From NCBI RefSeq assembly GCF_001718695.1, contig NZ_CP013422.1:558001-622000 (forward strand): 64,000 bases of DNA, written 5' to 3'. This stretch comes from Burkholderia ubonensis. GTDB taxonomy: Bacteria > Pseudomonadota > Gammaproteobacteria > Burkholderiales > Burkholderiaceae. Made by a program: the position numbers and the translations under genes. Below the pieces are notes generated by a model. It was not told the DNA's origin, ran no database searches, and was given only the letters and a program-made list of their open reading frames with translations. Below, one piece after another: positions 47,957 through 60,003 of this stretch (position 1 is the first letter of the stretch; every line of letters begins with the position of its first letter).

Positions 47957-48796
47957 ATGAAACTGCTCGCCAGGCCGCTGTTCGCGCCGCACATGTCGTT
48001 CGTCGAGCGCGCGTGGTACGTCGCATTGCGCGTGCTCGTCGTGCTGACGCTGCTGTACCTGATCCTGCCGGTGCTCGCGATCGTGCCGCTGTCGTTTTCG
48101 TCGAGCACGTTCCTCGTCTATCCGATCCCGGGCTTCTCGACGCGCTGGTACGAGAACCTGATCGCGTCCGACGAGTGGCGCATGGCGGCGAAGAACAGCT
48201 TCATCGTCGCGCCGTCGGCGACCGTCGTCGCGACCGTGCTCGGCACGCTCGCCGCGATCGGGCTCACGAAGGCCGACTTCCGCGGCAAGGGGCTGCTGAT
48301 GGCGGTGCTGCTGTCGCCGATGATCGTGCCGGTGGTCGTGGTCGGCGTCGGCATGTACCTGTTCTTCGCGCCGCTCGGCCTCGCCAACACCTACACGGGG
48401 CTGATCTGCGCGCACGCGGCGCTCGGCGTGCCGTTCGTCGTCACGACGGTGGCCGCGACGCTGCAGGGCTTCAACCACAACCTCGTGCGCGCGAGCCTGT
48501 CGCTCGGCGCGAGTCCGGTCACGACGTTCTTTCGCGTCACGCTGCCGGTGATCGCGCCGGGCGTGATGTCGGGCGCGCTGTTCGCGTTCGCGACGTCGTT
48601 CGACGAAGTGGTCGTCACGCTGTTTCTCGCCGGCGCCGACCAGACCACGCTGCCGCGCCAGATGTTCACCGGCATCCGCGAGAACATCAGCCCGACGATC
48701 GCCGCGCTCGCGACGATCCTGATCATCTTCTCGACGAGCCTGCTGCTCGCGCTCGAATGGCTGCGCGGGCGCAATGCGCGGCGAGCGGTGTCCTGA
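47957..48796 (+). CDS. ABC transporter permease, PotC-like
   Basis: Second permease, 279 residues with about six membrane helices and the coupling EAA loop ASLSLGASPVTTFFRVTLPV. The size is normal for PotC-type subunits. The ATG at 47957 follows an AAGGGAAGGGG site 34 bases after the previous stop. Last gene of the importer operon. Confidence 0.92.
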   Translation: MKLLARPLFAPHMSFVERAWYVALRVLVVLTLLYLILPVLAIVPLSFSSSTFLVYPIPGFSTRWYENLIASDEWRMAAKNSFIVAPSATVVATVLGTLAAIGLTKADFRGKGLLMAVLLSPMIVPVVVVGVGMYLFFAPLGLANTYTGLICAHAALGVPFVVTTVAATLQGFNHNLVRASLSLGASPVTTFFRVTLPVIAPGVMSGALFAFATSFDEVVVTLFLAGADQTTLPRQMFTGIRENISPTIAALATILIIFSTSLLLALEWLRGRNARRAVS

Positions 48797-48812
48797 CGGC
48801 GAGCGCTTCGCC

Positions 48813-48844
48813 GGCCGGCGCGCCGCCATCGGCGCGCGCCGGCC
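48813..48844. terminator. GC hairpin between convergent permease and peptidase genes
   Basis: GGCCGGCGCGCC (48813-48824) pairs with the mirrored arm at 48831-48844 with a small bulge. There is no T run, so termination is uncertain. Confidence 0.35.
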
Positions 48845-48856
48845 TTCACGCGACGC

Positions 48857-50590
48857 TCAGAAGCCGCCCGACTTGATCAGCTGGTTGAGGTTCGCGATGT
48901 TCAGGCTGCCGAAGCCGGTCGTGTAGTCCCAGCCCTGGCCGGCGGTGTAGCCGTAGCCCTGGTAGCCGTTGTTGCCCGACACCACGTCGTAGCGCACCAG
49001 CGACGGATTCGACGGAATGCGCGCATAGAACCTGGCGGCCGGGAAGCCGAGCCCGGTGCCGTTTGCCGCGAGCAGCCGCGCCCAGAAGCCGGAGAACAGC
49101 GGCGCGGACAGGCTGGTGCCGCCGATCTGCTGCAGCTGCCCGTAGTTGTAGATGTACGCGCCGGTGCTTTGCGCGGCATCGAACGACACGTCCGGCAGCT
49201 GGCGGTTGCTGCCCGACTGCCACGACGGGGCGGGCAGGATCGTGCTGACGCCGCCGCCCGTCGCCCACAGCTTGCCGTTGCCGTCGAGCCCTTCGTTCCA
49301 GACCGTCTCGTTCGAGAACGCGCCCGACGAGGTCGTGTACAGCGTCGTGCCGCCGATCGCGAGCACGTGCGGCGACGACGCCGGCCACGACACCGTGTAG
49401 TTCGAGCCGTCCGGATAGCCGCGGTTGTTGCATTCGTACACGCCTTCGTCGCCGGACGACACCGAGAACGTTTGTCCTTGCGCGGCAGCCGTCGTGAAGA
49501 TCTGCTCCTCGGCGTCGAGCGTGCCGTCGGCGTTCGCGTCGGTTTCGCACCAGCCGAGCGACACGTTGATCACTTTCGCGACGTTGTCCGACACCGCGCG
49601 GTTGAACGCCTGCGTGAGCCCGGTGTTGCCCGACGCGTTCAGGTCCGCCATGTAGAACACGAGCTTGCCGACCTGGCCGCCCGCTGCTCCCACGATCGAC
49701 TGGCTGTCCAGATCCCATTCGCCCTGGCCGTCCTGGTCGTCGGTGTAGTTGCCGCCGGTGCCGTTGGTCTTGACGCTCTGCGTCGTCACCGCGCCGTAGC
49801 CGTTGCTCGACGTGAAGGTCTTCAGGTCCCGCAGCGTCTGCGCGACGCCGCCGATCGTCATGATGCCGACCGTGACGCCGGCCGCGGTCGGCACGCCGGT
49901 CGCGCCGTAGAGGGCCGGGAATTCCTTCGGATAGTGGCCGGTCGCGGTGCCCGCGGCGAGCGCCGTCGGCTTTGCGACGTTGCCGATGCGCAGCAGCGGA
50001 TGCGCGCGCGCGACGTTCTGCAGCCCCAGCACCGAGCCGACGACGTCGCCGAGCGCGCGCGGCACCTGCGCGGTGGACGCGTTCGCGAAGCCCGAGCGGC
50101 CCGCGAACTGGAAGTGCACGAGCGACGTGTTGAACGCGGCCTTGACCGTGCCGGCGGTGCCGCGCGCGGAAACGAGCAGCCGGTTCGGCGCGACCTCGAT
50201 GTCGACGAAGCCGCTCTTGCGCAGATGGTCGACGACCGACTGAACCTGTGCGTCGGTCGGCGCGTAGTTCGCGAGGAACTGGTCATGCGTGAGGAACTTG
50301 CCGTACTGCGCACTGCCGGGCCGGTTGACGTCGCGCGCGAGCTGCTTGAGCTGCGCGGCATTGCGCAGCTTCAGGCTGACCACGACGTTGGTCGTTTCGC
50401 CCGCTGCCAGTTCGAGCGACGGCGCCGCACTGCGCGCCATCAGCTGCGGGCCGGTCAGGAAGGCCTTCGTGTGCGTGTCGACCCAGTCCGTCGCGCCGTG
50501 CGCCGCGCCGGCGGCGAGGACGAGCGGCCATGCGCAGGCGAGACGGCGGGGCGACGGGAGGGATAGGGCGAACCGCGCGTTCCTTTTCAT
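48857..50590 (-). CDS. Secreted S53-family peptidase (sedolisin/kumamolisin type) with propeptide
   Basis: Acid-acting serine-carboxyl peptidase of 577 residues. A signal peptide (to about residue 33) is followed by a pro-kumamolisin activation domain (about 45-200), then the S53 catalytic domain. The catalytic set is visible as E291-x3-D295 (QGEWDLDSQ), an oxyanion Asp in SSGDEGVYEC, and S493 in GGTSLSAPLFSG. A calcium-site-like tail is near the end (GYGYTAGQGWDYTTGFGSLN). The ATG at 50590 has AAGGACA upstream. Likely exported and self-processed. Confidence 0.93.
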   Translation of the reverse strand: MKRNARFALSLPSPRRLACAWPLVLAAGAAHGATDWVDTHTKAFLTGPQLMARSAAPSLELAAGETTNVVVSLKLRNAAQLKQLARDVNRPGSAQYGKFLTHDQFLANYAPTDAQVQSVVDHLRKSGFVDIEVAPNRLLVSARGTAGTVKAAFNTSLVHFQFAGRSGFANASTAQVPRALGDVVGSVLGLQNVARAHPLLRIGNVAKPTALAAGTATGHYPKEFPALYGATGVPTAAGVTVGIMTIGGVAQTLRDLKTFTSSNGYGAVTTQSVKTNGTGGNYTDDQDGQGEWDLDSQSIVGAAGGQVGKLVFYMADLNASGNTGLTQAFNRAVSDNVAKVINVSLGWCETDANADGTLDAEEQIFTTAAAQGQTFSVSSGDEGVYECNNRGYPDGSNYTVSWPASSPHVLAIGGTTLYTTSSGAFSNETVWNEGLDGNGKLWATGGGVSTILPAPSWQSGSNRQLPDVSFDAAQSTGAYIYNYGQLQQIGGTSLSAPLFSGFWARLLAANGTGLGFPAARFYARIPSNPSLVRYDVVSGNNGYQGYGYTAGQGWDYTTGFGSLNIANLNQLIKSGGF

Positions 50591-51265
50591 CGGGTGTCCT
50601 TTTGAGGAGAGACGACGTTGCTGGAACCCCCGGCCCTTGTGGGGCCGCGAGCGGTGACGAGCGTAGGGTGTCGGGGTCGTTCAGGTAGCTGGCAGTTTCC
50701 ATAGCTGTCAGTTCTGACACCGACGTGCCGCGCGCGGGCACTGCGTTGGGTGCGCGCGCAACGGCATGCGCGGACGGACGGAACCGGTTTGCGGCGCGCC
50801 GGTGCGACCGTCCGCGCCGTTCGAGCGCATGACGCGTTCGTTGCGGTATCGGAATGTGCGCAATTGCGCGGCGCTGCCGTGCGCGCACGCGTCGTTCGCC
50901 TCCGCGCCGGAATGCGGCGCGCGTCGCACTATGTGGGCGCGCGACGGCGCGGGGCCGGGACGCGTGCAGCGCGAGCCGCGACGGCGGGAATTCTCGACCC
51001 GTTCGGACGTGCCGGTTTCCCGAACTGTGGAACGTCGCATCGCCGAGCCTTGCAGCGTCCTTTCGGTTCGCGAAGCGCGCGAGCCGATTAGAGGAATTGC
51101 TCGAACGCATCCGGATGCCGGGTTCGGCCGAGCGTCCGATGTCCACGGCGCGCCGGTGCGGCGGCGTTTGCGCGCATTCGGTCTACCCGGCTTGCGCGTG
51201 CCCCGCGCGACATCCGATCGCAACCAATGTTTGACGCGCGCCGTCCCCGAGCTATTCTCCAATCC
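50591..51265. other. Intergenic region upstream of the S53 peptidase gene
   Basis: About 0.7 kb without a supported gene; open frames here are Arg-rich GC artefacts. A tandem repeat at 50686-50713 is the only structured element noticed. Confidence 0.45.
50686..50713. repeat. Two 12-base direct repeats, 16-base period
   Basis: TAGCTGGCAGTT (50686-50697) and TAGCTGTCAGTT (50702-50713) differ at one base. The second overlaps an inverted pair TGTCAG/CTGACA (50706-50719). About 100 bases upstream of the S53 peptidase start, so a regulator-binding site is possible. Confidence 0.4.
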
Positions 51266-51281
51266 ATAACCACGAAGTTAT
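51266..51281. promoter_or_regulatory. Possible ArsR operator
   Basis: An inverted repeat, ATAAC (51266-51270) and GTTAT (51277-51281), lies 11 bases before the arsR-type start. ArsR regulators often bind such sites at their own promoter. Confidence 0.35.
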
Positions 51282-51291
51282 TGATTCCAGC

Positions 51292-51615
51292 ATGCAAAGC
51301 CCGCACGACCTGCTGTTCAGAACACTTGCCGATCCGACGCGCCGCGCGCTGTTCGAGCGACTGTGTGCGGAAGGCGAGCTGACGGTCGCCGCGCTGACGG
51401 CCCGCGCCGGCGTGTCGCAGCCGGCCGTGTCGAAGCATCTGGGTGTACTGAAGCAGGCCGGGCTCGTGAGCGACCGTCACGCGGGCCGGCAGACGCACTA
51501 CAGCGCGCAGCCGCAGGCGCTGACTCCGTTGCTCGACTGGGCCGGCCAGATGACCGCCTTCTGGCAGAACCGGTTCGATGCGCTCGAAGATCTGCTCAGG
51601 AGAATGGACCAATGA
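51292..51615 (+). CDS. ArsR-family transcriptional regulator
   Basis: A 107-residue winged-helix repressor: PHDLLFRTLADPTRRALFERL, recognition region VSQPAVSKHLGVLKQAGLV and wing RHAGRQTHYSAQP. It lacks the CxC metal motif of metal-sensing ArsR proteins. The subtype paired with an AHSA1/SRPBCC gene is common and usually autoregulatory. Its stop overlaps the next ATG (ATGA). Confidence 0.92.
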   Translation: MQSPHDLLFRTLADPTRRALFERLCAEGELTVAALTARAGVSQPAVSKHLGVLKQAGLVSDRHAGRQTHYSAQPQALTPLLDWAGQMTAFWQNRFDALEDLLRRMDQ

Positions 51616-52043
51616 ACCCCAACCCCGCCGCAACCCGTACCGTCGTCGTCGAACGGGAGCTGTCGCATCCGCCCGAGAAGATCTGGCGTGCGCTCACGCA
51701 ACCGCATCTGCTCGACGCGTGGCTGATGCAGAGCGATTTCGAACCGGTGGCGGGCCGCGCGTTCAGTTTTCGCGCCGACTGGGGTTCGGTCGACTGCACC
51801 GTGCTGACGATCGAGCCGCACCGCGCGCTGTCGTACACGTGGGCCGCTCATGGCCTCGAAAGCGTCGTCACATGGACGCTCACGCCCACGCCGCACGGCA
51901 CGCTGCTGCGAATGGAGCAAAGCGGCTTCCGCACCGACCAGGAGCAGGCGTACCGTGGCGCGCAGCACGGCTGGCCGCAGTTCTTCGCGTCGCTCGAACA
52001 GCTGCTCGCGCGCCCGGACGAGGGCGGGGAGGCCGACGCATGA
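51612..52043 (+). CDS. SRPBCC / AHSA1-like domain protein
   Basis: A 143-residue START-like fold protein with the usual opening VVVERELSHPPEKIWRALTQPHLLDAWLM and closing GWPQFFASLEQLL. It binds a hydrophobic ligand or acts as an Hsp90-activator-like fold; the ligand is unknown. It is coupled to arsR upstream and the DUF1801 gene downstream by 4-base overlaps. Confidence 0.9.
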   Translation: MNPNPAATRTVVVERELSHPPEKIWRALTQPHLLDAWLMQSDFEPVAGRAFSFRADWGSVDCTVLTIEPHRALSYTWAAHGLESVVTWTLTPTPHGTLLRMEQSGFRTDQEQAYRGAQHGWPQFFASLEQLLARPDEGGEADA

Positions 52044-52480
52044 GCGCCGCCGGGCACGACCTGACGCCGTCCGCGCGCATCGACGCGCTGATCGCCGGAA
52101 TCGCCGACTGGCGCCGCGACGTCTTTGCCGAGCTGCGCGCGACGATCCTCGCGGCCGACGCCGGCATCGTCGAGGAATGGAAGTGGATGGGCAGCCCCGT
52201 CTGGTCGTGCGACGGGATGATCGCGGTCGCGAACGCGCACAAGGGCAAGGTCAAGCTCACGTTCATGCACGGCGCGCAGCTGGCCGATCCCGATGGGCTG
52301 TTCAACGCGGGCCTCGACGGCAACGCGCGCCGCGCGATCGACTTCATGGAAGGCGACAAGCTCGACCGGCGCGCGCTGCAGCGCCTGATTCGCGCGGCGA
52401 TCGACTACAACCGCGCGCATCTGAAGAAGAACGCACGCGCCGCTGCGGGTGCGAAGGCGCGCGGCGGCAAGCAAGCCTAG
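52040..52480 (+). CDS. DUF1801 (YdhG-like) protein
   Basis: A 146-residue protein with the DUF1801 pattern: RIDALIAGIADWRRDVFAELR, EEWKWMGSPVWSCDGMIAVANAHKGKVKLTFMHGAQL and KLDRRALQRLIRAAIDYNR. Basic C-terminal tail. Function unknown; it regularly travels with ArsR-SRPBCC pairs. Last gene of this three-gene operon. Confidence 0.9.
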   Translation: MSAAGHDLTPSARIDALIAGIADWRRDVFAELRATILAADAGIVEEWKWMGSPVWSCDGMIAVANAHKGKVKLTFMHGAQLADPDGLFNAGLDGNARRAIDFMEGDKLDRRALQRLIRAAIDYNRAHLKKNARAAAGAKARGGKQA

Positions 52481-52518
52481 CGCCGCCGGCCGCTGCGTCG
52501 CGCGCCTTTGTACAGACG

Positions 52519-52543
52519 AAAAAAACCCGACACGAGGTCGGGT
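52519..52543 (-). terminator. Terminator of the aconitase transcript
   Basis: On the minus strand a 7-bp ACCCGAC/GTCGGGT stem with 5-base loop runs into seven T. It lies 58 bases beyond the acnA stop and is convergent with the DUF1801 gene. Confidence 0.75.
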
Positions 52544-52600
52544 ATCCAAATCGGCCGCAACCGCCGCGAGGCGGCTGCGGCACCTGCAAAAGCGGAGCGC

Positions 52601-55318
<2,718 letters not shown>

Positions 55319-55374
55319 GGTGATTTTCCTGGGTTTGAGGCTAGGAAAGAAACTCCGTGTTCTGTACCTGACGG

Positions 55375-56826
55375 CTAGATCACATACAGATCGACGTACT
55401 CATTGACCGGCATCGCTTCGAGCTTTGCCTGGTCCAGCGACACGTCGAGAATCGCTTGTTGCTGCTTTGCCGGGAAGCGGCGGGCGAGGTTGGTCCTGAA
55501 CTTCTCGACCAGGAGCGGGATGCCGTCGGCGCGGCGTCGCTGGTGGCCGATCGGATACTCGACCGCCACTTCGGCAAGCTTTGATCCGTCCGCGAACTCG
55601 ATCGTCAGCGCATTCGCGATCGATCGCTTGTCCGGATCGTGGTAATCCTTCGTGAACTGCGGGTCCTCGACGCACGTCGTCTTCGCGCGCAGCGCGTCGA
55701 TGCGCGGGTCCGCGGCGACCGCGTCCTCGTAGTCGGCCGCGGTCAGCCGGCCGTAGAGCAGCGGCACCGCGACCATGTACTGGATGCAGTGGTCGCGGTC
55801 CGCTGGGTTGGCGAGCGGCCCCTGCTTGTCGATGATGCGGAGCGCCGCCGCGTGCGTGCGGATCGTGATCCGGCTGATGTCGTCGGTCGATTTCCCGGTC
55901 GCGGCGAGCTGCGCGTGCAGCTGCATGGCCGCTTCGGCGGCCGTCTGCGCATGGAATTCCGCCGGGAACGCGATCTTGAACAGCACGTTCTCCATCACGT
56001 ACGTGCCGTACGGGCGCTGGAAGCGGAACGGCTGTCCTTTGAACAGCACGTCGTAGAAGCCCCAGGTCCGCGCGGTCAGCGCCGACGGGTAGCCCATTTC
56101 GCCCGTCTTCGCGATCAGCGCGAGGCGCACCGCGCGCGACGTCGCGTCGCCGGCCGCCCACGACTTGCGCGAGCCCGTGTTCGGCGCGTGCCGGTAGGTG
56201 CGCAGCGCATGGCCGTCGACGAACGCGTTCGAGACCGCGTTGATCAGCTCGTCGCGCGTGAGCCCGAGCAGCTGGCCGACGACGGCGGTCGACGCGACCT
56301 TGACGAGCAGCACGTGGTCGAGCCCGACCTGGTTGAATGAATTCTCGAGTGCGATGCAGCCCTGGATCTCGTGGGCCTTGATCATCGCGATCAGCACGTC
56401 GCGCATCGCGAGCGGCGTCTTGCCGGCGGCGACGGCGGTGCGCGACAGCCAGTCGGCCGTCGCCAGGATTCCGCCGAGGTTGTCGGACGGATGGCCCCAT
56501 TCGGCGGCGAGCCAGGTGTCGTTGAAGTCGAGCCAGCGGATCGTCGCGCCGATGTCGAACGCGGCCTTGACCGGATCGAGCTGGAACGACGTGCCCGGGA
56601 CCTTCGCGCCGTTCGGCACGATCGTGCCGGGTACGACGGGGCCGAGCAGCTTGGTGCAGGCAGGGTAGGACAGCGCCTCGAGTCCGCAGCCGAGCGTGTC
56701 GATCAGGCAATGACGCGCGGTCTCCAGCGCGAGCGCGCTGCCGATCCCCGCATCCAGCACGTAGTCGACGATGTCGACGAGTACCGGATCCGGGGCAGAG
56801 CGGACGCTGGAGGTCGGGGCGGACAT
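55375..56826 (-). CDS. prpD: PrpD-family 2-methylcitrate dehydratase / aconitase-like enzyme
   Basis: A 483-residue MmgE/PrpD enzyme dehydrating 2-methylcitrate to 2-methylaconitate, some with citrate activity. Seen: [16 protein letters not shown] near the N-terminus, [21 protein letters not shown], and [19 protein letters not shown]. No prpB, prpC or acnD partner lies beside it; the surrounding genes are TCA-cycle ones, so the physiological substrate may be citrate or methylcitrate. Confidence 0.9.
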   Translation of the reverse strand: MSAPTSSVRSAPDPVLVDIVDYVLDAGIGSALALETARHCLIDTLGCGLEALSYPACTKLLGPVVPGTIVPNGAKVPGTSFQLDPVKAAFDIGATIRWLDFNDTWLAAEWGHPSDNLGGILATADWLSRTAVAAGKTPLAMRDVLIAMIKAHEIQGCIALENSFNQVGLDHVLLVKVASTAVVGQLLGLTRDELINAVSNAFVDGHALRTYRHAPNTGSRKSWAAGDATSRAVRLALIAKTGEMGYPSALTARTWGFYDVLFKGQPFRFQRPYGTYVMENVLFKIAFPAEFHAQTAAEAAMQLHAQLAATGKSTDDISRITIRTHAAALRIIDKQGPLANPADRDHCIQYMVAVPLLYGRLTAADYEDAVAADPRIDALRAKTTCVEDPQFTKDYHDPDKRSIANALTIEFADGSKLAEVAVEYPIGHQRRRADGIPLLVEKFRTNLARRFPAKQQQAILDVSLDQAKLEAMPVNEYVDLYVI

Positions 56827-56848
56827 CGAGGGGCCTGGGTGAACGGGC

Positions 56849-57361
56849 TTAGTTCGTTGCCGGCTTCAGCTCGTTCGATTGCGTCGGCGCCGGCGTGCCT
56901 TGCGCCATTTCCGGCGTCATGCACTCGTCCGCGAGGCGCTCGCCGCCGTTCGCGTCGCTGAACAGCATCGCCTTGGTCGGGATCACGACCAGCTTGAACC
57001 CGGCTGCCGGATCGTAGAACGTGTCGGCGCCCGTCGTCGTTGCCAGGCGCGGCAGCTTGTAGTTCTTCTTCGCCCAGTGAACCGTGACGACCTGGTCGCG
57101 CTTCATGTCGCCGGCGAGGTCGAACGTCAGGCCGTCCTTGCACGCCCACTTGGCTGCGCCTTCCGGCACCGGATCGACCTTCGCGGCGGCGGCGGCTTTC
57201 GCCTTCTTGCTGCGCGGGATGATGCGCTTGGCCGGCGCCGGGCGCTTGGCCGTTGCCTTCTTCGCGGTCGTGCCCGCTTCCTGGGCGAACGCGCTCGGAG
57301 CCGAGACCAGCATCGTGGCGGACAAGGCGCCGATGGCGGTAGCGATCAGGAGTTTCTTCAT
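56849..57361 (-). CDS. Exported MliC-like hypothetical protein
   Basis: A 170-residue periplasmic protein: signal peptide ending SAFA, a Lys/Ala-rich linker (about 30-62), then a compact domain [11 protein letters not shown]...[14 protein letters not shown]...[12 protein letters not shown]...LADEC. Two Cys flank a beta-rich stretch and the layout resembles MliC/PliC lysozyme-inhibitor domains; that likeness is my inference. It lies 22 bases upstream of the prpD-type gene on the same strand, an odd companion for TCA enzymes. Confidence 0.75.
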   Translation of the reverse strand: MKKLLIATAIGALSATMLVSAPSAFAQEAGTTAKKATAKRPAPAKRIIPRSKKAKAAAAAKVDPVPEGAAKWACKDGLTFDLAGDMKRDQVVTVHWAKKNYKLPRLATTTGADTFYDPAAGFKLVVIPTKAMLFSDANGGERLADECMTPEMAQGTPAPTQSNELKPATN

Positions 57362-57547
57362 GGAGTCAGAACCTTTCGATAATCAGTTGACATGGGCCGG
57401 CGGCGTCGGGCCGCCGGCCGGGTAGAACTGCACGCGCCCCGGAAGCGCGCAGCGGCCGCTATTTTCACCTATTTGGCCGCGCATATTTCAGGTTTTCAGG
57501 CTCCGTTACGTTTTTTGTCGTTTAGCAAACCGGCGATCGGCTCGCGC

Positions 57548-58555
57548 TCACGGCGCGTCTGCCGCGGCGGCCGGGCCGAACAGCGGGGCCGCCTCGGCGG
57601 GCACCGGCTGGCCCGCGGCCCGCGCGCGGCGCAGCACCGACCAGTAATAGCGGTAGCTCGCGCGGTCGTGCAGCGTGTCGCCGTGCCGTGTCGGACCCCA
57701 GTCGGCGGCCTGCGCGGCCAGCAGGATCTCGGCGGCGAGCGCGACTTCGTCGGTGCGGGGCGCGAACGCGTCGACGATCGGCCGGATCTGCGACGGGTGG
57801 ATGCTCCACATCCGCGTGTACGCGAACTCGTCGCGCGCGCGGCGCGCGTCGTTCGCGACGACGCTCATGTCGCGCACCTCGGTCGTCACGTTGTGCGACG
57901 GCGTCTTGCCGTGCGCATGGCAGGCCGCGGCGATCTCGAGCTTCGCGCGGCGCACGAGTGGATGCTCGAACTGGCCGGGCGAGCGCATCGCGCCGTCGGG
58001 AATCGCGCCGTGATGCGCGGAGACGAAGTCCATCAGCCCGAAGCTCAGCGTGCCGACGAGCGGCAGTGCGGCGAGGGCGGCCGCGTGAGCGAGCGCGCCG
58101 TGGGTCTCGACCAGCACGTCGACCGGAATCGGCCGCGCGATGCCGAGCTCGCGGCGCGTGCCTTCGATGAACGCGCACATCTCGGCGGCGTCGGCGGCGT
58201 TCGCGATCTTCGGCAGCGTGATGTAGGCCGGCGCCCGCGCCGCGCGCAGGATGATCCGCACGTCGTCGCGCCAGTGGGGGTGGGAGAAATCGTGGATCCG
58301 CGCGCCGACCCGCCCGAAGCGGTTGTCGGCGCTGCCGAGCAGGCCGGCGACCAGCTCCGCGTGCGCGGCTTCCTGGCCGACGGCCGCGCCGTCCTCGCAG
58401 TCGAGCGTGATGTCGAACACGGGGCCCGTCTCGGCCTGCAGCGCAAGCGACTTGCGCATCAGCTTCTCGCTGCCGGCGTAGTGATCGCAGCATGGCAGGA
58501 TCGCGGGCGGGGACGCACCGTCGTACAACACTTCTGCAGGTGTGAGCGCGGACAT
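57548..58555 (-). CDS. HpcH/HpaI-type lyase (CitE / malyl-CoA lyase-like)
   Basis: A 335-residue TIM-barrel aldolase/lyase with ITLDCEDGAAVGQEAAHAELV, IHDFSHPHWRDDVRI, and PIPVDVLVETHGALAHAAALAALPLV holding the metal-binding Glu, then LSFGLMDFVSAHHG. Such enzymes cleave malyl-CoA, citramalyl-CoA or citryl-CoA. Without other citrate lyase subunits nearby, a CoA-thioester lyase role is more likely than citrate lyase. I chose the ATG at 58555 (MSALTPAEVLYDG) over longer frames. Confidence 0.88.
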   Translation of the reverse strand: MSALTPAEVLYDGASPPAILPCCDHYAGSEKLMRKSLALQAETGPVFDITLDCEDGAAVGQEAAHAELVAGLLGSADNRFGRVGARIHDFSHPHWRDDVRIILRAARAPAYITLPKIANAADAAEMCAFIEGTRRELGIARPIPVDVLVETHGALAHAAALAALPLVGTLSFGLMDFVSAHHGAIPDGAMRSPGQFEHPLVRRAKLEIAAACHAHGKTPSHNVTTEVRDMSVVANDARRARDEFAYTRMWSIHPSQIRPIVDAFAPRTDEVALAAEILLAAQAADWGPTRHGDTLHDRASYRYYWSVLRRARAAGQPVPAEAAPLFGPAAAADAP

Positions 58556-58654
58556 CTTCTCTACGTCAGGAGGCAGGCCAGCGTGGAAAAATCGGATGCG
58601 GGCGCGTTCTGGGCCGGTGGCGGCAAAACGCGTCCGGATCGGATCGGGGGCGCA

Positions 58655-58714
58655 GCGGGCCGGCGGCATGCCGCCGGCCCGCGCCGCAGCCTTGCCGCCC
58701 GCGGGCGGCAAGGC
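58655..58714. repeat. Two perfect GC palindromes after mdh
   Basis: A 28-base perfect palindrome (58655-58682, centre GCATGC) and a 26-base one (58689-58714, centre CGCG) lie between the lyase and mdh; the second straddles mdh's final hairpin zone and almost touches its stop at 58722. Neither has a T run; they may be RNA-stabilising or terminator-like stems. Confidence 0.5.
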
Positions 58715-58721
58715 CGGCGCC

Positions 58722-59705
58722 TTACTTCAGCAGGTGGGCGACGCCGTCACGCTCTTCGAGCAGCTCGGCCAGCGTGCCGTCCATCTTCTCGCGCGAGAAC
58801 GCGTCGATTTCCAGGCCTTCGACACGCTTGTACTCGCCGTTTTCGCACACGACCGGCACGCCGTAGATGATGTCTTCGGGGATGCCGTACGAACCGTCCG
58901 ACGGAATGCCCATCGTGACCCACTTGCCGTTCGTGCCGAGCACCCAGTCACGCACGTGGTCGATCGCCGCGTTGGCCGCCGACGCCGCCGACGACAGGCC
59001 GCGCGCTTCGATGATCGCCGCGCCGCGCTTGCCGACGGTCGGGATGAACGTGTCGCGGTTCCACACGTCGTCGTTGATCAGCTTCAGCAGCGATTCGCCT
59101 TCGGCGGTTGCGAAGCGGAAGTCCGGGTACATCGTCGGCGAGTGGTTGCCCCACACCGCGAGCTTCTCGATCGACGCGACCGGCTTGCCCGACTTGGCCG
59201 CGAGCTGCGACAGCGCGCGGTTGTGGTCGAGGCGCAGCATCGCCGTGAAGTTCTTCTTCGGCAGGTCCGGCGCCGACTTCATCGCGATGTACGCGTTCGT
59301 GTTGGCCGGGTTGCCGACGACCAGCACCTTCACGTCGCGGCTCGCGACTTCGTTCAGCGCGGCGCCCTGGACCGTGAAGATCTCGGCGTTCGCCGACAGC
59401 AGGTCCTTGCGCTCCATGCCCTTCGAGCGCGGACGGGCGCCGACCAGCAGCGCGACGTCGGCGTCCTTGAACGCGACCTTCGGGTCGTCGGTGATCACGA
59501 CGCCCGCGAGCAGCGGGAACGCGCAATCGTCCAGTTCCATCACGACGCCTTTGACGGCGGCTTGGGCTTGCGGGAGGTCGAGCAGTTGCAGGATGACCGG
59601 CTGGTCCTTGCCGAGCAGGTCGCCGTTCGCGATGCGGAACAGCAGCGAGTAAGCGATTTGACCTGCGGCGCCGGTGACGGCAACGCGCTTTGCGGGCTTA
59701 GCCAT
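58722..59705 (-). CDS. mdh: Malate dehydrogenase
   Basis: NAD-dependent oxidation of malate to oxaloacetate. The 327-residue product is of the cytosolic-type MDH group: [21 protein letters not shown] (NAD fold), [17 protein letters not shown] (active-site Arg loop), [10 protein letters not shown] and the catalytic His in [12 protein letters not shown]. Starts [10 protein letters not shown] at 59705. Its upstream region, 298 bases, faces the GntR gene and holds a perfect palindrome. Confidence 0.97.
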
Positions 59706-59930
59706 TGAAAATCTCCAGGACGGGTGAAGCGTGGGACGCTAGGGAAAACGCCATTCTATGCGCGTTACGCGAAGCGTTGCTTTGAAGCAGGGCGGAGGAC
59801 TCGCGGTTGCATGCGTGGTGAACCTGGAGACGGGCCGAGGCACGTGGCCGGGGGCGCGCTTTGCCACCCGCGAACCCTTGCTCGACCCGGAGTTTAGGAG
59901 CCGAGGAACGCAAAGTCAAACGGTATCATA

Positions 59931-59946
59931 TGTCTTATATAAGACA
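59931..59946. promoter_or_regulatory. Perfect 16-base palindrome, likely GntR operator
   Basis: TGTCTTATATAAGACA lies in the divergent mdh-gntR region, 57 bases before the regulator ATG and 225 bases before mdh. HutC-type GntR proteins bind such T/A-centred palindromes, so autoregulation plus control of the TCA arms is likely. Confidence 0.6.
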
Positions 59947-60003
59947 GATGTTTTGCGGAATTTGAGTGGACGGAAAAGCGCGGTTTGTGATGAAATGCGC
60001 GCC

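Noticed and set aside
57548..58555. Citrate lyase beta subunit proper (citE of a citDEF complex)
   Set aside because: No citD, citF or citC neighbours; only the general HpcH/HpaI family call is supported.
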